Positions 54,211 to 64,000 of a stretch of DNA of 64,000 nt are shown here, one piece after another. The translations under genes and the position numbers were made by a program. The notes beneath the pieces are model-generated. The model had not been told where the DNA came from. It was given only the letters and a program-made list of their open reading frames with translations, and searched no databases. The stretch is from Elymus sibiricus (Eukaryota > Streptophyta > Magnoliopsida > Poales > Poaceae), in the NCBI GenBank assembly GCA_039707655.1, contig CM077665.1, forward strand, positions 291,590,205 through 291,654,204. Reading direction: 5' to 3'. How positions within the stretch are numbered: the stretch's first letter is position 1; every line of letters starts with the position of its first letter.

Positions 54211-55526
54211 ATGGCTTGCCTAATCATCAGTGATCAACTCTGCAATGGGGACACCTTTGCCCCTGGACAGACTTTCGCGGTCGGCAGCATTGTGCTGCAT
54301 GCTGACCCAACTGGCCATCTCGGTCAGATCGGAAGTTTTCCTCACGGTCAAGAGATCAGGATGGGGAACCTAGAGTTCACCGCCGACTCCAGTGGTGATC
54401 TATTTCTTACTAAACTCTCGGTCTCGTCCGATGACCCCGGAAATCCCGAGGCCTTGACTTCGGGTCCCCAACTCGCCCTGCCCTCGGGCCCATCCCCGCT
54501 GGAGGTTCGGCCTTGAGCTCGGACCCGGTGGTAGAACCTGAGGAACAGGACTCGGATCTTGCCGAATATACTCCTCACGAGGGCGCCTCAGAGTTTGGCT
54601 CCGAAAGCCCTCGGAAGATCGACCCAGTCGATCTCTCGCTTTTGAACGAGGCGCTAGACCGGATCCAGTCAATGAAAATCATGGATGACCCAACCTCGAC
54701 CCCTATCCAGATCGGTCTGGAGGCAGGTCATGAGGAATTTTTCATCCCACCCACCACCCACTTAGTAGACACTATCGAGGATTTAACCGACATGTTGGAC
54801 TATGCCTCGGAGGAGGCAGAAGACCTGGAGGAAGAGGTCGGCGCTCCCGCCCCTATCACTACCGAGCGGTGGACAGCCACCTCCACCTATGATGTCTATA
54901 TGGTAGACACCCAAGATAATAGGGACAACCATACCCCCAAGAAGAATGGCGATAAATCCGGTGAAGCGCCGTCAAAGCGCCGAAAACAGCGCAAACGATC
55001 CAAGGCGAACAAGGGAAGGGATGCCATCATGGGCACCGGGGAAAACGATACCCCGGAAGACCTCGGCGACCTCGAAGCCCCCGAGCGGCCACTGGAGGAC
55101 CCAGAGGGGCTCGAGGATCAGCAAGACCTCGAGGATCTCGACGCTTCCAAGGACGACAACTACCTCCCCCTTGCCGAGGAGGAGGATAGCCTCAAAGCCG
55201 AAGACTTCACCATCCCCGAAAACCCTGAGGATCAGGAACGATTCAGAGGCAGCTCTTAGCCACCGCACGAAGCCTAAAAGCCAAGCAGCAGCAGCTCAGA
55301 GCCGAACAAGATACCATCAAGTACAGATGGACGAAGGTCCTGGCAGCCGAAGAAGGGTTCGATACAGAGCGGCCAGATCAAAACAAGAGCTACCCGCGCT
55401 GGTGCCTGCTGCCGCAATTCGACGACGAGGCCTTTGAGCCCGAATCTGCCAGGCGCACTCAGTACGACCAGCCAGACCGCCCCCCCTCGAGGACTGGACA
55501 GGGCGGCTGGAGACGCCGAGTATAGA
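54211..55526 (+). pseudogene. gag of the Fatima-like element
   Basis: The ATG at 54211 opens MACLIISDQL with FAVGSIVLHADPTGHLGQIG and IRMGNLEFTADSSGDLFL, up to a TGA at 54514-54516. A frame shift near 54500 leads into a long acidic region (54520-55259), with TTHLVDTIEDLTDMLDYASE, VYMVDTQDN, a basic KRRKQRKRSKANKGR and an acidic Glu/Asp-rich tail. Another shift near 55240 leads to LLATARSLKAKQQQLRAEQD and FDDEAFEPE, ending at 55524-55526. These phrases are common in gag proteins of Fatima-type elements. Broken. Confidence 0.7.
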
Positions 55527-55693
55527 CCCACGTCACCTCGTAGGAGAGGAAAGGGGCTAGCACAGCCTGAGGATCGACATGACCTACGATAGGACTTGGA
55601 TTATAGTGCAGGTCATACTAGATCCATCTACGGATCTAGAGGGTACTCCCCTGCTAGACGGGATGGGTACCAATCTTGGCTCGACCGCAACCA

Positions 55694-57273
55694 TGGCGTG
55701 GCTTGGTACTATGTCGGTATTTCCCCAAAGAGGAAGGGATGATGCAGCACAGCGACGGTAAGTATTTCCCTCAGTTATGCAACTAAGGTTATCGAACTAG
55801 TAGGAGGATCACCACCACCTAATAAGCAGCACCTGCATACAAAGATCAAATACTTGCAACCCGACGCGAAAGAGAGGTTGTCAATCTCTCTACGGTAAAA
55901 AGATAGATTAGGTAATGATAGATAGGAGAGATAGATCTCTCAAGAACGCAAAATAAGAAGAGCAAATAAAAAGTGCAGAAATATATTTTTGGGTTTTTGG
56001 AATAGTAGATCTGAAAACAAAAGAGGCAAAAAGATAGATCGGAAAGCAATATGTTGGAAAAGTAGACCCGGGGGGGGCGTAGGTTTCACTAGTGGCTTCT
56101 CTCATGAGTATAGCATACGGTGGGTGAACAAATTACTGTTGGGCAATTGATAGAAGATCAAACAATCATGACGATATCCAAGGCGATGATCATTATATAG
56201 GCATCACCTCCAAGATAAGTAGACCAACTCCTGCCTGCATCTACCACTATTACTCCACACATCGACCGCTATCCAGCATGCATCTAGTGTATTAAGTTCA
56301 TGGAAAACGGAGTAATGCAATAAGAACGATGACATGATGTGGACAAGATCTATTCATGTAGGAATGGACCCCATCTTGTTATCCTTAATGACAACGATAC
56401 ATGCGTGCGTTGCTGCCCCTTCTATCACTGGGAATGGACACCGCAAGATCGAACCCATCACAAAGCACCTCTTCCCATGGCAAGAAAAATCGATCTAGTC
56501 AGCCTAACTAAACCAAAGCTTCAAAGAAGAAATACGAGGCTATAAGTAATCATGCATATAAGAGATCAAAGAACACTCAAATAATATTCATGGATAGAAA
56601 CTGATCATGAACTCAAAATTCATCGGATCCCAACAAACACACTGCAAAAGTTTACATCAAATAAATCTCCAAGCGACCATTGTATTGAGAATCAAAAGAG
56701 AGAGAGGAAGCCATCTAGCTACTGCCTACAGACCCGTAGATCTATGGTGGACTACTCACACATCATTGGAGAGGCAACAATGAGGATGATGAACCCCTCC
56801 GTGATGGTGTTAGATTGGATCTCAAGGTTCTGGAACTTGCGGCGGCTGGATGTGTTTTTCGTCGACTCCCCTAGGGTTTTCTGAATATTTGGGTATTTAT
56901 AGGCATCAGAGGCGGTGGAGACGGGCCCCGTGGAGGGCACAACCCATCAGGGCGCGCCGGGAGCCCCCTGGCGCGCCCTGGTGGGTTGTGCTCTCCACAG
57001 CCCACCTCTCTTGCACTTCTTTGGCCCACTGGGTGTCTTCTGATCCAAAAATAAAATCTCCAGTAAGTTTCGTCGCGATTGGACTCCGTTTGGTACTGAT
57101 ATTCTGCGAAGTAAAAAACAACCAAAAACAGCAACTGGCACTGTGGCACTATGTCAATAGGTTAGTCCCAAAAAACGATATAAAGTTGCTATAAAGTGAT
57201 TGTAAAACATCCAAGAATGATAATATAACAGCATGGAACATGCAAAAATTATAGATACGTTGGAGACGTATCA
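55694..57273 (-). repeat. 3' LTR of element D
   Basis: Minus strand TGATACGTCTCCAACG...AAGCCACGCCA, 1,580 bp; a related subfamily of the LTR of element A (shared ends, CTGAGGGAAATACTTACC and GATGTGTGAGTAGT blocks). The minus-strand TATA (GCCTATAAATACCC) is at about 56891-56904. An inverted repeat around GGCGCGCC (56950-56985) can fold into a long hairpin. Confidence 0.9.
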
Positions 57274-58619
57274 GCATCCCCAAGCTTAATTCCTACTCGT
57301 CCTCGAGTAGGTAAATGATAAAAACAGAATTTTTGATGTGGAATGCTGCCTACATGTTCATCTCATATTTTTTTTCTTTTGTAGTATGGACATTTGGACT
57401 TTTAGATGATTCAAAGCAATAGTCTAGTTTTAACATAATGACTTCAATACTCAAGCATGCCAACAAGCAACCATGTCTTTCAAAATATCAACACTAAAGA
57501 AAGTTATCCCTAGCCCATCATGTTCAATGATTGATCCATTCATGAAACACACTCAAATATTAGCTACACTCAATGCTCAAGTACGATCATAGTGCTCCCT
57601 AGTTGGTGCTTTATAAGAGAAGATGGAGACTCAAAGTAAAAATAAAAATTGCATAAAGTAAATAGATAGGCCCTTCGTAGAGGGAAGTAGGGATTTTTAG
57701 AGGTGCGAGAGCTCAAAGTTTAAATTGAGAGAGATAAATATTTTGAGTGGCATGCCTTTCCTATCAACGAAAATGACAAAGTAGTTCACAATACTTTCCA
57801 TGCTAGATACATCATAGGCGGTTCCCAAAAGAAAATGAAGTTTATTCCTTTTTCCATCATTCTTTCACATTCCATGGCTGGCCGTATCCACGGTTACCTT
57901 CCATACCAACACTTTCCAAGGAATTTATTATTTGACAACATAAAGTAAATATTTTTTTCTTTTTTCAATTCGGGAATGGGCATACCTATTACCGCCGTAC
58001 TGTCGTGCAATGACAAGTGAATAAACACTCATCTTGAGAATAACACATCTAGCATGGAAAAATATTGGACACTCCCTACCGTTTCATGAGCGGTACGAGC
58101 ACACAAAAGAGAAAATTATTTTGAAAATTATAGATGGCTTATACAAATTTGCTTGGAACGGCATGGAAATACCACTATAGGTAGGTATGATGGACTCTTA
58201 AGGCAAAACTTGGTTTAAGGATTTTGGATGCACAAGTAGTATTTCTACTTAGTACAAGTGGAGGCTAGCAAATAGATTGAGAAGCAACCAACCAAGAAAC
58301 GAAAATTCACATAAGCGAGCATTGAACATAACTAACACCGAATAATGCACCATAAGTAGGATGTAACTTCATTGCATAACTATTGACTTTCGTCCATGCA
58401 TAGGGAATCACAAACCTTAACACCAATATTCCTACTAAAGCATAATTACTCACCAACATGACTCACATATTACTATCATCATGTCTCAAAAATATTACAA
58501 GGAATCAAGTTTAATTTGTCCAATGATCTTCATGAAAGTTTTTATTATATCCTCCTTGGATATCTATCACTTTGGGACTAGTTTCATATATTGCCATTGC
58601 TTTTTGACAAGCTCAAACA

Positions 58620-58840
58620 AATCTAAGTGAAGCACATAAGAATAAAGATTTCATCTCTCAAAAAGGTATAAGTGAAGCATGAGAGAATTTCTTCTAAATT
58701 TACTAACTCTCAAATTAATCTAAGTGAAACATGAGAGTATTTCTTCAAAAGTTTCCAAGCACACCGTGCTCAAAAAGATATAAGTGAAGCACTAGAGCAA
58801 TCCTATAGCTCAAAAAGTTTAAGTGAAGCATAAAGAGCAA
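58620..58840. repeat. Degenerate short repeats in element D
   Basis: The phrase TAAGTGAAGCA (or TAAGTGAAACA) appears at about 58625, 58668, 58722, 58781 and 58820, each near CTCAAAAAG. The counterpart on the plus strand in element A is CTTCACTTATATC at about 24937-24998. Confidence 0.7.
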
Positions 58841-59027
58841 TTCTAACAAATCTTAGCATAATTTTGGCTCTCTCAAATAGGTGTGTCCAGCAAGGATACA
58901 AGTGACAAACTAACAAGCAAATCAATCAAAGACTCAAATGATACAATACGCTCCAAGCAAAACTCATGATATGTGACGAATAAAAATATAGTTCCAAGTA
59001 AAATACCGATGGTCGTTAGAAGAAAGA

Positions 59028-59052
59028 GGGGATGCCACTCGGGGGCATCCCC
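59028..59052 (-). promoter_or_regulatory. Hairpin 1 in 3' non-coding region of element D
   Basis: GGGGATGCC, 7-nt loop, GGCATCCCC: a perfect 9-bp stem. The counterpart in element A is at 24726-24747. Confidence 0.55.
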
Positions 59053-59084
59053 AAGATTAGTTGCTTGTTTCTCTTTGGATATAT

Positions 59085-59110
59085 CTTGGGGGTGCTGTAG
59101 CATCCCCAAG
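59085..59110 (-). promoter_or_regulatory. Hairpin 2 in 3' non-coding region of element D
   Basis: CTTGGGGGTGCT, two bases, AGCATCCCCAAG: a 12-bp near-perfect palindrome with one G-T pair. It overlaps a polypurine-like AAGCTTGGGGATGC motif on the minus strand. Confidence 0.5.
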
Positions 59111-59702
59111 CTTAGTCTCTTTTCACTCCTTATTCCTTCATCCATCGTGATCTCACCCAAAACTTGAAAACTTCAATCACACAAAACTCAACAAAATCTT
59201 CGTGAGATCCGTTAGTGTAATAAAGCAAATCACTACTTTAGGTGCTGTTGCAAACCAATTAATATTTTATTATTGCATTATACCTACTGTATTTTAACTT
59301 TACCATGGCTCATACCCTTCAATACAACCCATAGATCCATCAAAACAAGCACACAACGCAACAAAAACAGAATCTGTCTTAAACAGAATAGTCTGTAGTA
59401 ATCTGTACTGTAACTATACTTCTGTAACTCTAAAAGTTCTGAAAAAATAGGAAAACGTAAAGAATTTGTATAGAAACACTGTGTTAAAATTTCAGCACAA
59501 TACCACGTTCCAGTAAAAAATGAAAATTCGAACACTCGAGGCAAAGTTTCTGTTTCAGATTCAGCATCGCTTCTACTCATCTTATGAATCATCCTAAAGG
59601 CTCTACTTGGCACAAACACTAAATAAAACATAAAAACACAATCATAACAGAGACATAATTGTGTCAACACTTAAAAACATAAAGAAAAAGATGAAAATAA
59701 AT

Positions 59703-60614
59703 TTATTCATTGGGTTGCCTCCCAACGAGCGCTATCGTTTTACGCCCCCAGCTAGGCATGATGATTTCAATGATGCTCACATAAAAAGTAGTAATTGAAA
59801 TATGAAAAAGAGCATCATGAATCTCATGACAAACACATTTAAGTCTAACCCACTTCCTATGCATAGGGATTTTGTGAGCAAACAAATTATGGGAACAAGA
59901 ATCAACTAGCATAGGAAGGCAAAACAAGCATAACTTCAAAACCTTGAACACATAGAGAGGAAACTTGATATTATTGCAATTCCTACAAGCATATGTTCCT
60001 CCCTCATAATAAATTTCAGTAGCATCGTGAAGGAATTCAACAATATAACTATCACATAAATCATTCTATTCATGATGCACAAACATAGAATTTTCATTAC
60101 TCTCCACATAAGCAAATTCCTTTTCATCCATGGTAGTGGGAGCAAACTCAACAGAATAACTATCATGAGATACTTGACTGACATAACCACATTGCAAATT
60201 AAAACCATGATGATAAGTTTCATGGTTATCATTACTCATTATAAAATACGTGTAATCACCATCATTATAAATAGGAGGCATCCAATCATCATAATAAATT
60301 TTCTCATCAAAACTTGGGGGACTAGAAATATCATCTTCATCAAACATAGCATCCCCAAGCTTGTGGCTTTGCATGTCATTAGCATCATGGATATTTAGAG
60401 AATTTATACTAGCAACATTGCAATCATGCTCATCATTCAAGGAACTATCATGAATCACCTTATAAATTTCTTCTTTCAACACTTCATTAAAATTTTCAGA
60501 TTCATGATTTTCAAACAAAACTTCATAGAGATAATCAAGTGCACTCAACTCACTAGCAATTGGTTCATCATATTTTGGCATTTTGAAAAGATTAGCAAGT
60601 GGATGAGGATCCAT
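59703..60614 (-). pseudogene. Conserved ORF of element D (unknown function, gag-like position)
   Basis: Minus strand, 304 codons in one frame from ATG at 60614. The beginning MDPHPLANLFKMPKYDEPIA and NFNEVLKEEIYKVIHDSS is a protein I recall from many Sabrina-type Triticeae elements. A very acidic, Asp/His/Tyr-rich middle follows. A single TAG at 60066-60068 (codon 183) interrupts it. After it the C-terminal part has ACRNCNN (a possible Cys pair), then VLKLCLFCLPMLVDSCSHNL, which is hydrophobic, and KIPMHRKWVRLKCVCHE. No known domain. The position after the leader suggests a gag substitute. The last codons read across the conserved hairpin at 59710. Confidence 0.6.
59710..59725 (-). promoter_or_regulatory. 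Conserved short stem-loop, element D copy
   Basis: Minus strand TTGGGAGGCAACCCAA, preceded by TAGCGCTCG. It is identical in stem and loop to the element A copy (24051-24066). Confidence 0.6.
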
Positions 60615-60880
60615 ATCAATAGATTTTTAGAAAGCGAAGATGCAACCAAATAAAAGGAACATGGCAACATAACCAAACAAGAAGAGACCCGACGAGAAAA
60701 AGGCGAACGAAAAAGAGGGCAAATAAAACGGCAAATTTTTGTGAAGTGGGGGAGAGGAAAACGAGAGGCAAATGGCAAATAATGTAATTGCAAGGAGATG
60801 AGATTTGTGATTAGGAACCTGGTAGATGATGATGGTGTCTCCTCGGCGCCAGAGATTGGCACGTAGAAGAGACCGCTTCC

Positions 60881-60898
60881 TCCCCGGCAACGGCGCCA
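60881..60898 (-). other. Primer binding site of element D, tRNA-Asp type, intact
   Basis: Minus strand TGGCGCCGTTGCCGGGGA, matching the 3' end of tRNA-Asp as usual for the Athila lineage. Confidence 0.85.
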
Positions 60899-60908
60899 GA
60901 AATTCCTT

Positions 60909-61602
60909 TGACGTGGCTTGAGACTGCGTCGGTATTTCCCCAAAGAGGAAGGGATGATGCAGCACAGCGATGGTAAGTATTTCCCTCAGTTATGAAACCA
61001 AGGTTATCGAACCAGTAGGAGGATCACCACCAACTAATAGGCAGCACCTTCACACAAAGAACAAATACTTGCAACCCGACACGAAAGACAGGTTGTCAAT
61101 CTCTCTATGGTAAAAAGATAGATTAGGTAATGATAGATTGGAGAGATAGATCTCTCAAGAACGCAAAATAAGAAGAGCAAATAAAAAGTGCAGCAATATA
61201 TTTTTGGGTTTTTGGAATAGTAGATCTGGAAACAAAAGAGGCAAAAAGATAGATCGAAAAGCAATATGTTGGAAAAGTAGACCCGGGGGCGGTAGGTTTC
61301 ACTAGTGGCTTCTCTTTATGAGTATAGCACACGGTGGGTGAACAAATTACTTTTGGGCAATTGATAGAAGATCAAATAATCATGACGATATCCAAGGCGA
61401 TGATCATTATATAGGCATCACCTCCAAGATAAGTAGACCGACTCCTGCCTGCATCTACCACTATTACTCCACACATCGACCGCTATCCAGCATGCATCTA
61501 GTGTATTAAGTTCATGGAAAATGGAGTAATGCAATAAGAATGATGACATGATGTAGACAAGATCTATTCATGTAGGAATAGACCCCATCTTGTTATCCTT
61601 AA
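60909..61602 (-). repeat. Partial 5' LTR of element D
   Basis: TGACGTGGCTTGAGACTG... on the plus strand aligns with 55694-56385 in the 3' LTR. It is interrupted at 61602 by the copia LTR, in TTATCCTTAA. The divergence from the other LTR is low, so element D looks younger than elements A and B. Confidence 0.88.
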
Positions 61603-63258
61603 TTAAAGCACATTTTCTCCCTTGGTGGTTTTGGTAATTAATAACAACATATATGTCATTGAACTAATGTTTCCACTAAGTATATTTCAGGAGAATTTCA
61701 ATGATAGGGATGGCAAAAGGATTGTGGAGATACCCCAAGTTGCAAGGAAGTGGATTGGCAAAGCTTCAAGCAAGAGGACTCTACATTTTACTTTGTGAGA
61801 AATCACTTTGAGTCCATAGGAAAGCCAATACTATTAAAAGGGTGTAAGGTACTGTTGGTGAACAAGATGCTCCACGTGCACAAGAGATAGTCACCAAAAA
61901 CACCCACAAGCTCTTCCACAAAAGTCTGTCCAAAGCCATATATCCAAGATCGGTGCAACCAACACTTCCCACTCGGTCCCACCGATTCCCAAACTCAGAC
62001 AGACCCATGCCAAACCCTAGCCAGTCGGTGCAACCGATTCTGCATCGGTGCCACCGAGTTTAGGTTGCCAACTCTCTGTTTAGCTATTTTCAGTCTCCGG
62101 TACCACCGAGATTTGCCAGTCGGTTTCACCGAGTTTCTCGACCAACTCTCTGGATAGCCATTCACAAGAATCAGTACCACCGAGAATTGTGGATCGGCGC
62201 CACCGAGTTTCTGGACCAACTCTCTGGTAAGCCAAGGTCAAGAATCGGTACCACCGAGATGTGAGAATCGGCGTCACCGAGTTTGCGCAATCTTACCGTT
62301 GGTCACCTGACCGGTACCACCGAGAATTATATATCGGTCTCACCGAGATTCAAAAGTTGTCACCTTTTGGTCACTTCGGTACCACCGAGATTAACACATC
62401 GGTGTCACCGAGTTGGTCACTTTAGGTGTAATGGTTGGATTTTTGGGGATGCCTATATATACCCCTTCACCACCACCCACTTGAAAGAGAAGCACTCAGA
62501 ACTATTCCATACTTGCCCCATCATATTTTCTGAGAGAGAGCCACCTACTCATGTGTTGAGATCAAGCCATTCCACTCCATCCATATGAATCTTGATCTCT
62601 AGCCTCCCCAAGTTGCTTTCCACCAAATCAATCTCTTCCACCATAGCCAAATCTGTGAGAGAGTGATTGTGTGTTGAGGAGTCTATCATCTTGAAACACA
62701 AGAGCAAGAAGTTCATCGACATTGCCGAGCCTATTACCTTTTGGAGGGTGGTGCCTCCTAGATTGGTTAGGTGTCGCTTGGGAGCCTCCTACTTCGTGTT
62801 GTGGAGTTGAACCAAGAAGTTTGTACGGGCAAGGAGATCGCCTACTTCATGAAGATCTACCCATAGTGAGGCTAGTCCTTCGTGGACAGAAGCCGTTATG
62901 GAATAGTCAAGGTTGCTACTTCGTGGACCCTTATGGTTGGATCCCTCCATGGACTCTCGCGACCGTTACCCTCCGTGGGTTGAAGACTCCATAAACGTGG
63001 ACGTACGATAGCACCACCTATCGGAACCACGGGAAAAATCTTCGTGTCTACAAATTGTGTTTGATCTTCCTTCCTACCCTCTACTATACATGCTTGTTGT
63101 TACTTTCCGCTGCTATACTCTTAGACATGCATGTGTAGGGTGTACTTGACATGCTATCATTGCTAAAATCTGCCAACACTTAAAATTGGGAAAAGGTAGA
63201 ATTTTTATTTGGTCAAGTAGTCTAATCACCCCCCTCTAGACATACTTTCGGTCCTACA
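61603..63258 (+). repeat. 5' LTR of the copia element
   Basis: The start is TTAAAGCACATTTTC (TG expected, mutated to TT) and the end is CTTTCGGTCCTACA. TATA GCCTATATATACCCC is at about 62451-62465. Upstream of it, 61950-62411 holds about 14 copies of a TCGGTNNCACCGA-type motif. The downstream part is closely similar to the inverse of 4147-4960. Confidence 0.9.
61950..62411 (+). promoter_or_regulatory. Cluster of TCGGTNNCACCGA motifs in copia U3
   Basis: Copies at about 61950, 61972, 62023, 62043, 62096, 62117, 62169, 62191, 62241, 62265, 62308, 62332, 62374 and 62396. Each is an imperfect palindrome of about 13-16 bases; the central two bases vary. The last copy is some 40-50 bases before the TATA box, so the cluster occupies the promoter-proximal U3. 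Confidence 0.75.
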
Positions 63259-63260
63259 AG

Positions 63261-63274
63261 TGGTATCAGAGCTT
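63261..63274 (+). other. Primer binding site, initiator-Met type
   Basis: TGGTATCAGAGCTT two bases after the LTR end; the first 12 bases match the standard initiator-Met site. Confidence 0.88.
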
Positions 63275-63311
63275 TGGTCTCCATCGCATTGGTCTCACAA
63301 CCTAGGAGAGT

Positions 63312-64000
63312 ATGGCGTCTAGTGAGGGAAATTATCACCGTAGAGGTCCGTACTTTGATGGCACTAATTTTGCTAGTTGGAAGCACAAAATGAAAATGCA
63401 TATTCTTGGTCATAACCCCACCGTATGGGCTGTTGTCCGTGTTGGCTTGCAAGGTGAATTCTTTGGTGATGGAAAGGAATCAGATCGTGAAGCGACCGCG
63501 GATGAATTGAAGATGTTACAATACAACGCTCAAGCATGTGACATTCTCTTCAACTGCCTATGCCCCGAAGAATTCAACAAAATCAGACGTCTTGAGAATG
63601 CAAAAGAGATTTGGGATAATTTGGTTGATATGCATGAAGGTACCGAGTCCGTGAGAGAATCCAAGTTGGATGTTCTTCAAAGTCAGCTTGACAAGTTCAA
63701 GATGAAGGATGGTGAAGGAGTCACGGAGATGTACTCTAGGCTAGCTCTCATCACCAATGAGATTGCCGGCTTAGGAAGCCAAGAAATGACCGACAAATTC
63801 ATCATCAAGAAGATACTTTGAGCTTTGGATGAGAGATACGACACCGTGTGCACATTGATCCAAATGATGCCCAACTACAAAGATCTCAAGCCTACGGAAG
63901 TCATTGGAAGGATTGTTGCTCATGAGATGACACTCAAATACAAAGAAGAGCTTCACAACAAGTCTAGCGGTGCTTACAAGGCCACAAGTGATGCTCCCGC
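63312..64000 (+). pseudogene. gag of the copia element (UBN2-type), partial
   Basis: The ATG at 63312 opens MASSEGNYHRRGPYFDGTNF, then ASWKHKMKMHILGHNPTVW, a long helical region LKMLQYNAQACDILFNCLC, and ESKLDVLQSQLDKFKMKDGE. This is the copia gag domain found in plants (DUF4219/UBN2), which forms the capsid. A TGA at 63819-63821 (CGA expected, since ALDERYDTV follows) interrupts it, and the frame then continues to the window end. The CCHC knuckle is expected beyond the window. Confidence 0.88.

Larger units (their letters stand above)
53730..55693 (+). mobile_element. 5' portion of a Fatima-like gypsy element
   Basis: Right part of an LTR ending TTTTGACATCGACA (54164), then TTGGTGCTTTCATTGAGAG as primer-site junction, then broken gag. 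The junction is typical of Triticeae Fatima-type elements (name from memory). The left side is cut at about 53730 and the right side is interrupted by element D at 55694, so pol is outside this window. Confidence 0.7.
57291..59702 (-). other. Long 3' non-coding region of element D
   Basis: No credible gene. It contains two strong hairpins (59028-59052 and 59085-59110) and repeated short phrases TATAAGTGAAGCA and TAAGTGAAACATGAGAG (58620-58830), which form a degenerate direct repeat. It shares its architecture with 24025-26887 of element A. Confidence 0.6.
55694..61602 (-). mobile_element. Athila-lineage element D (Sabrina/WHAM-like, non-autonomous)
   Basis: Minus strand. The left LTR (55694-57273) is the 3' LTR and the right LTR (60909-61602) is the 5' LTR, cut by a copia insertion at 61603. 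The primer site is intact (60881-60898) and the polypurine tract is at 57274-57290. One reading frame of about 300 codons (60614-59703) is the only coding content; there is no protease, reverse transcriptase or integrase. The rest of the 5' LTR should lie beyond the window. Confidence 0.87.
61603..64000 (+). mobile_element. Ty1-copia element, 5' end (runs off the window)
   Basis: A 5' LTR (61603-63258) is followed by an initiator-Met primer site and a gag gene. It was inserted into the 5' LTR of element D; the expected left target copy is CTTAA (61598-61602). The LTR family is the same as the solo LTR at 4147-5662. Pol and the 3' LTR are outside the window. Confidence 0.88.

Noticed and set aside
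55703..55704. An LTR start of element D at 55704 with target duplication TGGCT
   Set aside because: The supposed duplication also precedes the other LTR (60914-60918) on its internal side. The similarity of the two LTRs extends to 55694 and 60909, so those bases belong to the LTR.
1..64000. Host protein-coding gene, tRNA gene, CRISPR array or bacterial operon
   Set aside because: All longer frames lie within recognisable transposons or are shadows. I saw no tRNA cloverleaf, no spaced repeat array of CRISPR type and no operon-like gene order.

Overview
The window is intergenic DNA from a large grass genome, almost certainly a Triticeae species (wheat, Aegilops, barley or rye). The basis is recognition of repeat families: LTRs beginning TGATACGTCTCCAACG with a tRNA-Asp primer site, a BARE/Angela-type copia LTR, a complete Cassandra TRIM with a 5S-like core, and a CACTA transposon with CACTAsTGCAG ends. 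I found no single-copy host gene, rRNA gene, tRNA gene or CRISPR array. Nearly every base belongs to transposons nested in one another. Most open frames over 60 codons are shadows.

Layout. 1-2572: the 3' end and LTR of an Athila-lineage element (WHAM-like). 2681-28450: Athila-lineage element A (Sabrina/WHAM-like, 5' LTR truncated), interrupted by a copia solo LTR (4147-5662) and by a Ty3/gypsy chromovirus-like element (5995-23740). The chromovirus-like element holds a Tat-lineage non-autonomous element (7814-17266, minus strand), which holds a complete Cassandra TRIM (12702-13369). 28451-36183: Athila-lineage element B, with broken gag-protease and a decayed ATHILA ORF1-like gene. 36184-53653: BARE/Angela-like copia on the minus strand, split inside its reverse transcriptase gene by a 13.6-kb CACTA transposon (38797-52424), which itself carries a solo LTR (42735-46263). 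53654-53729: scrap of a WHAM-like LTR. 53730-55693: 5' part of a Fatima-like gypsy element. 55694-61602: Athila-lineage element D, minus strand. 61603-64000: 5' end of a copia element of the same LTR family as the solo LTR at 4147.

Exact or near-exact target-site duplications support most of the nesting: TGCAT (Tat-like), ATGGG (Cassandra), TAT (CACTA), TGAAG (solo LTR in the CACTA), and five-base duplications with one mismatch for the chromovirus-like element and the copia solo LTR. All retroelement polyproteins carry stops or frameshifts. Many stops are TAG or TGA where CAG or CGA is expected, as cytosine-methylation decay would leave.

The most interesting content is (1) the CACTA cargo: no transposase is visible, but there is an apparently intact three-exon B3-like gene, an acidic-tailed gene, an Ala-rich gene, a coiled-coil gene and a decayed 3'-5' exonuclease gene; and (2) small conserved hairpins in the non-coding 3' regions of the Athila-type elements, including a 16-nt stem-loop present in three diverged elements with a compensatory base-pair change.
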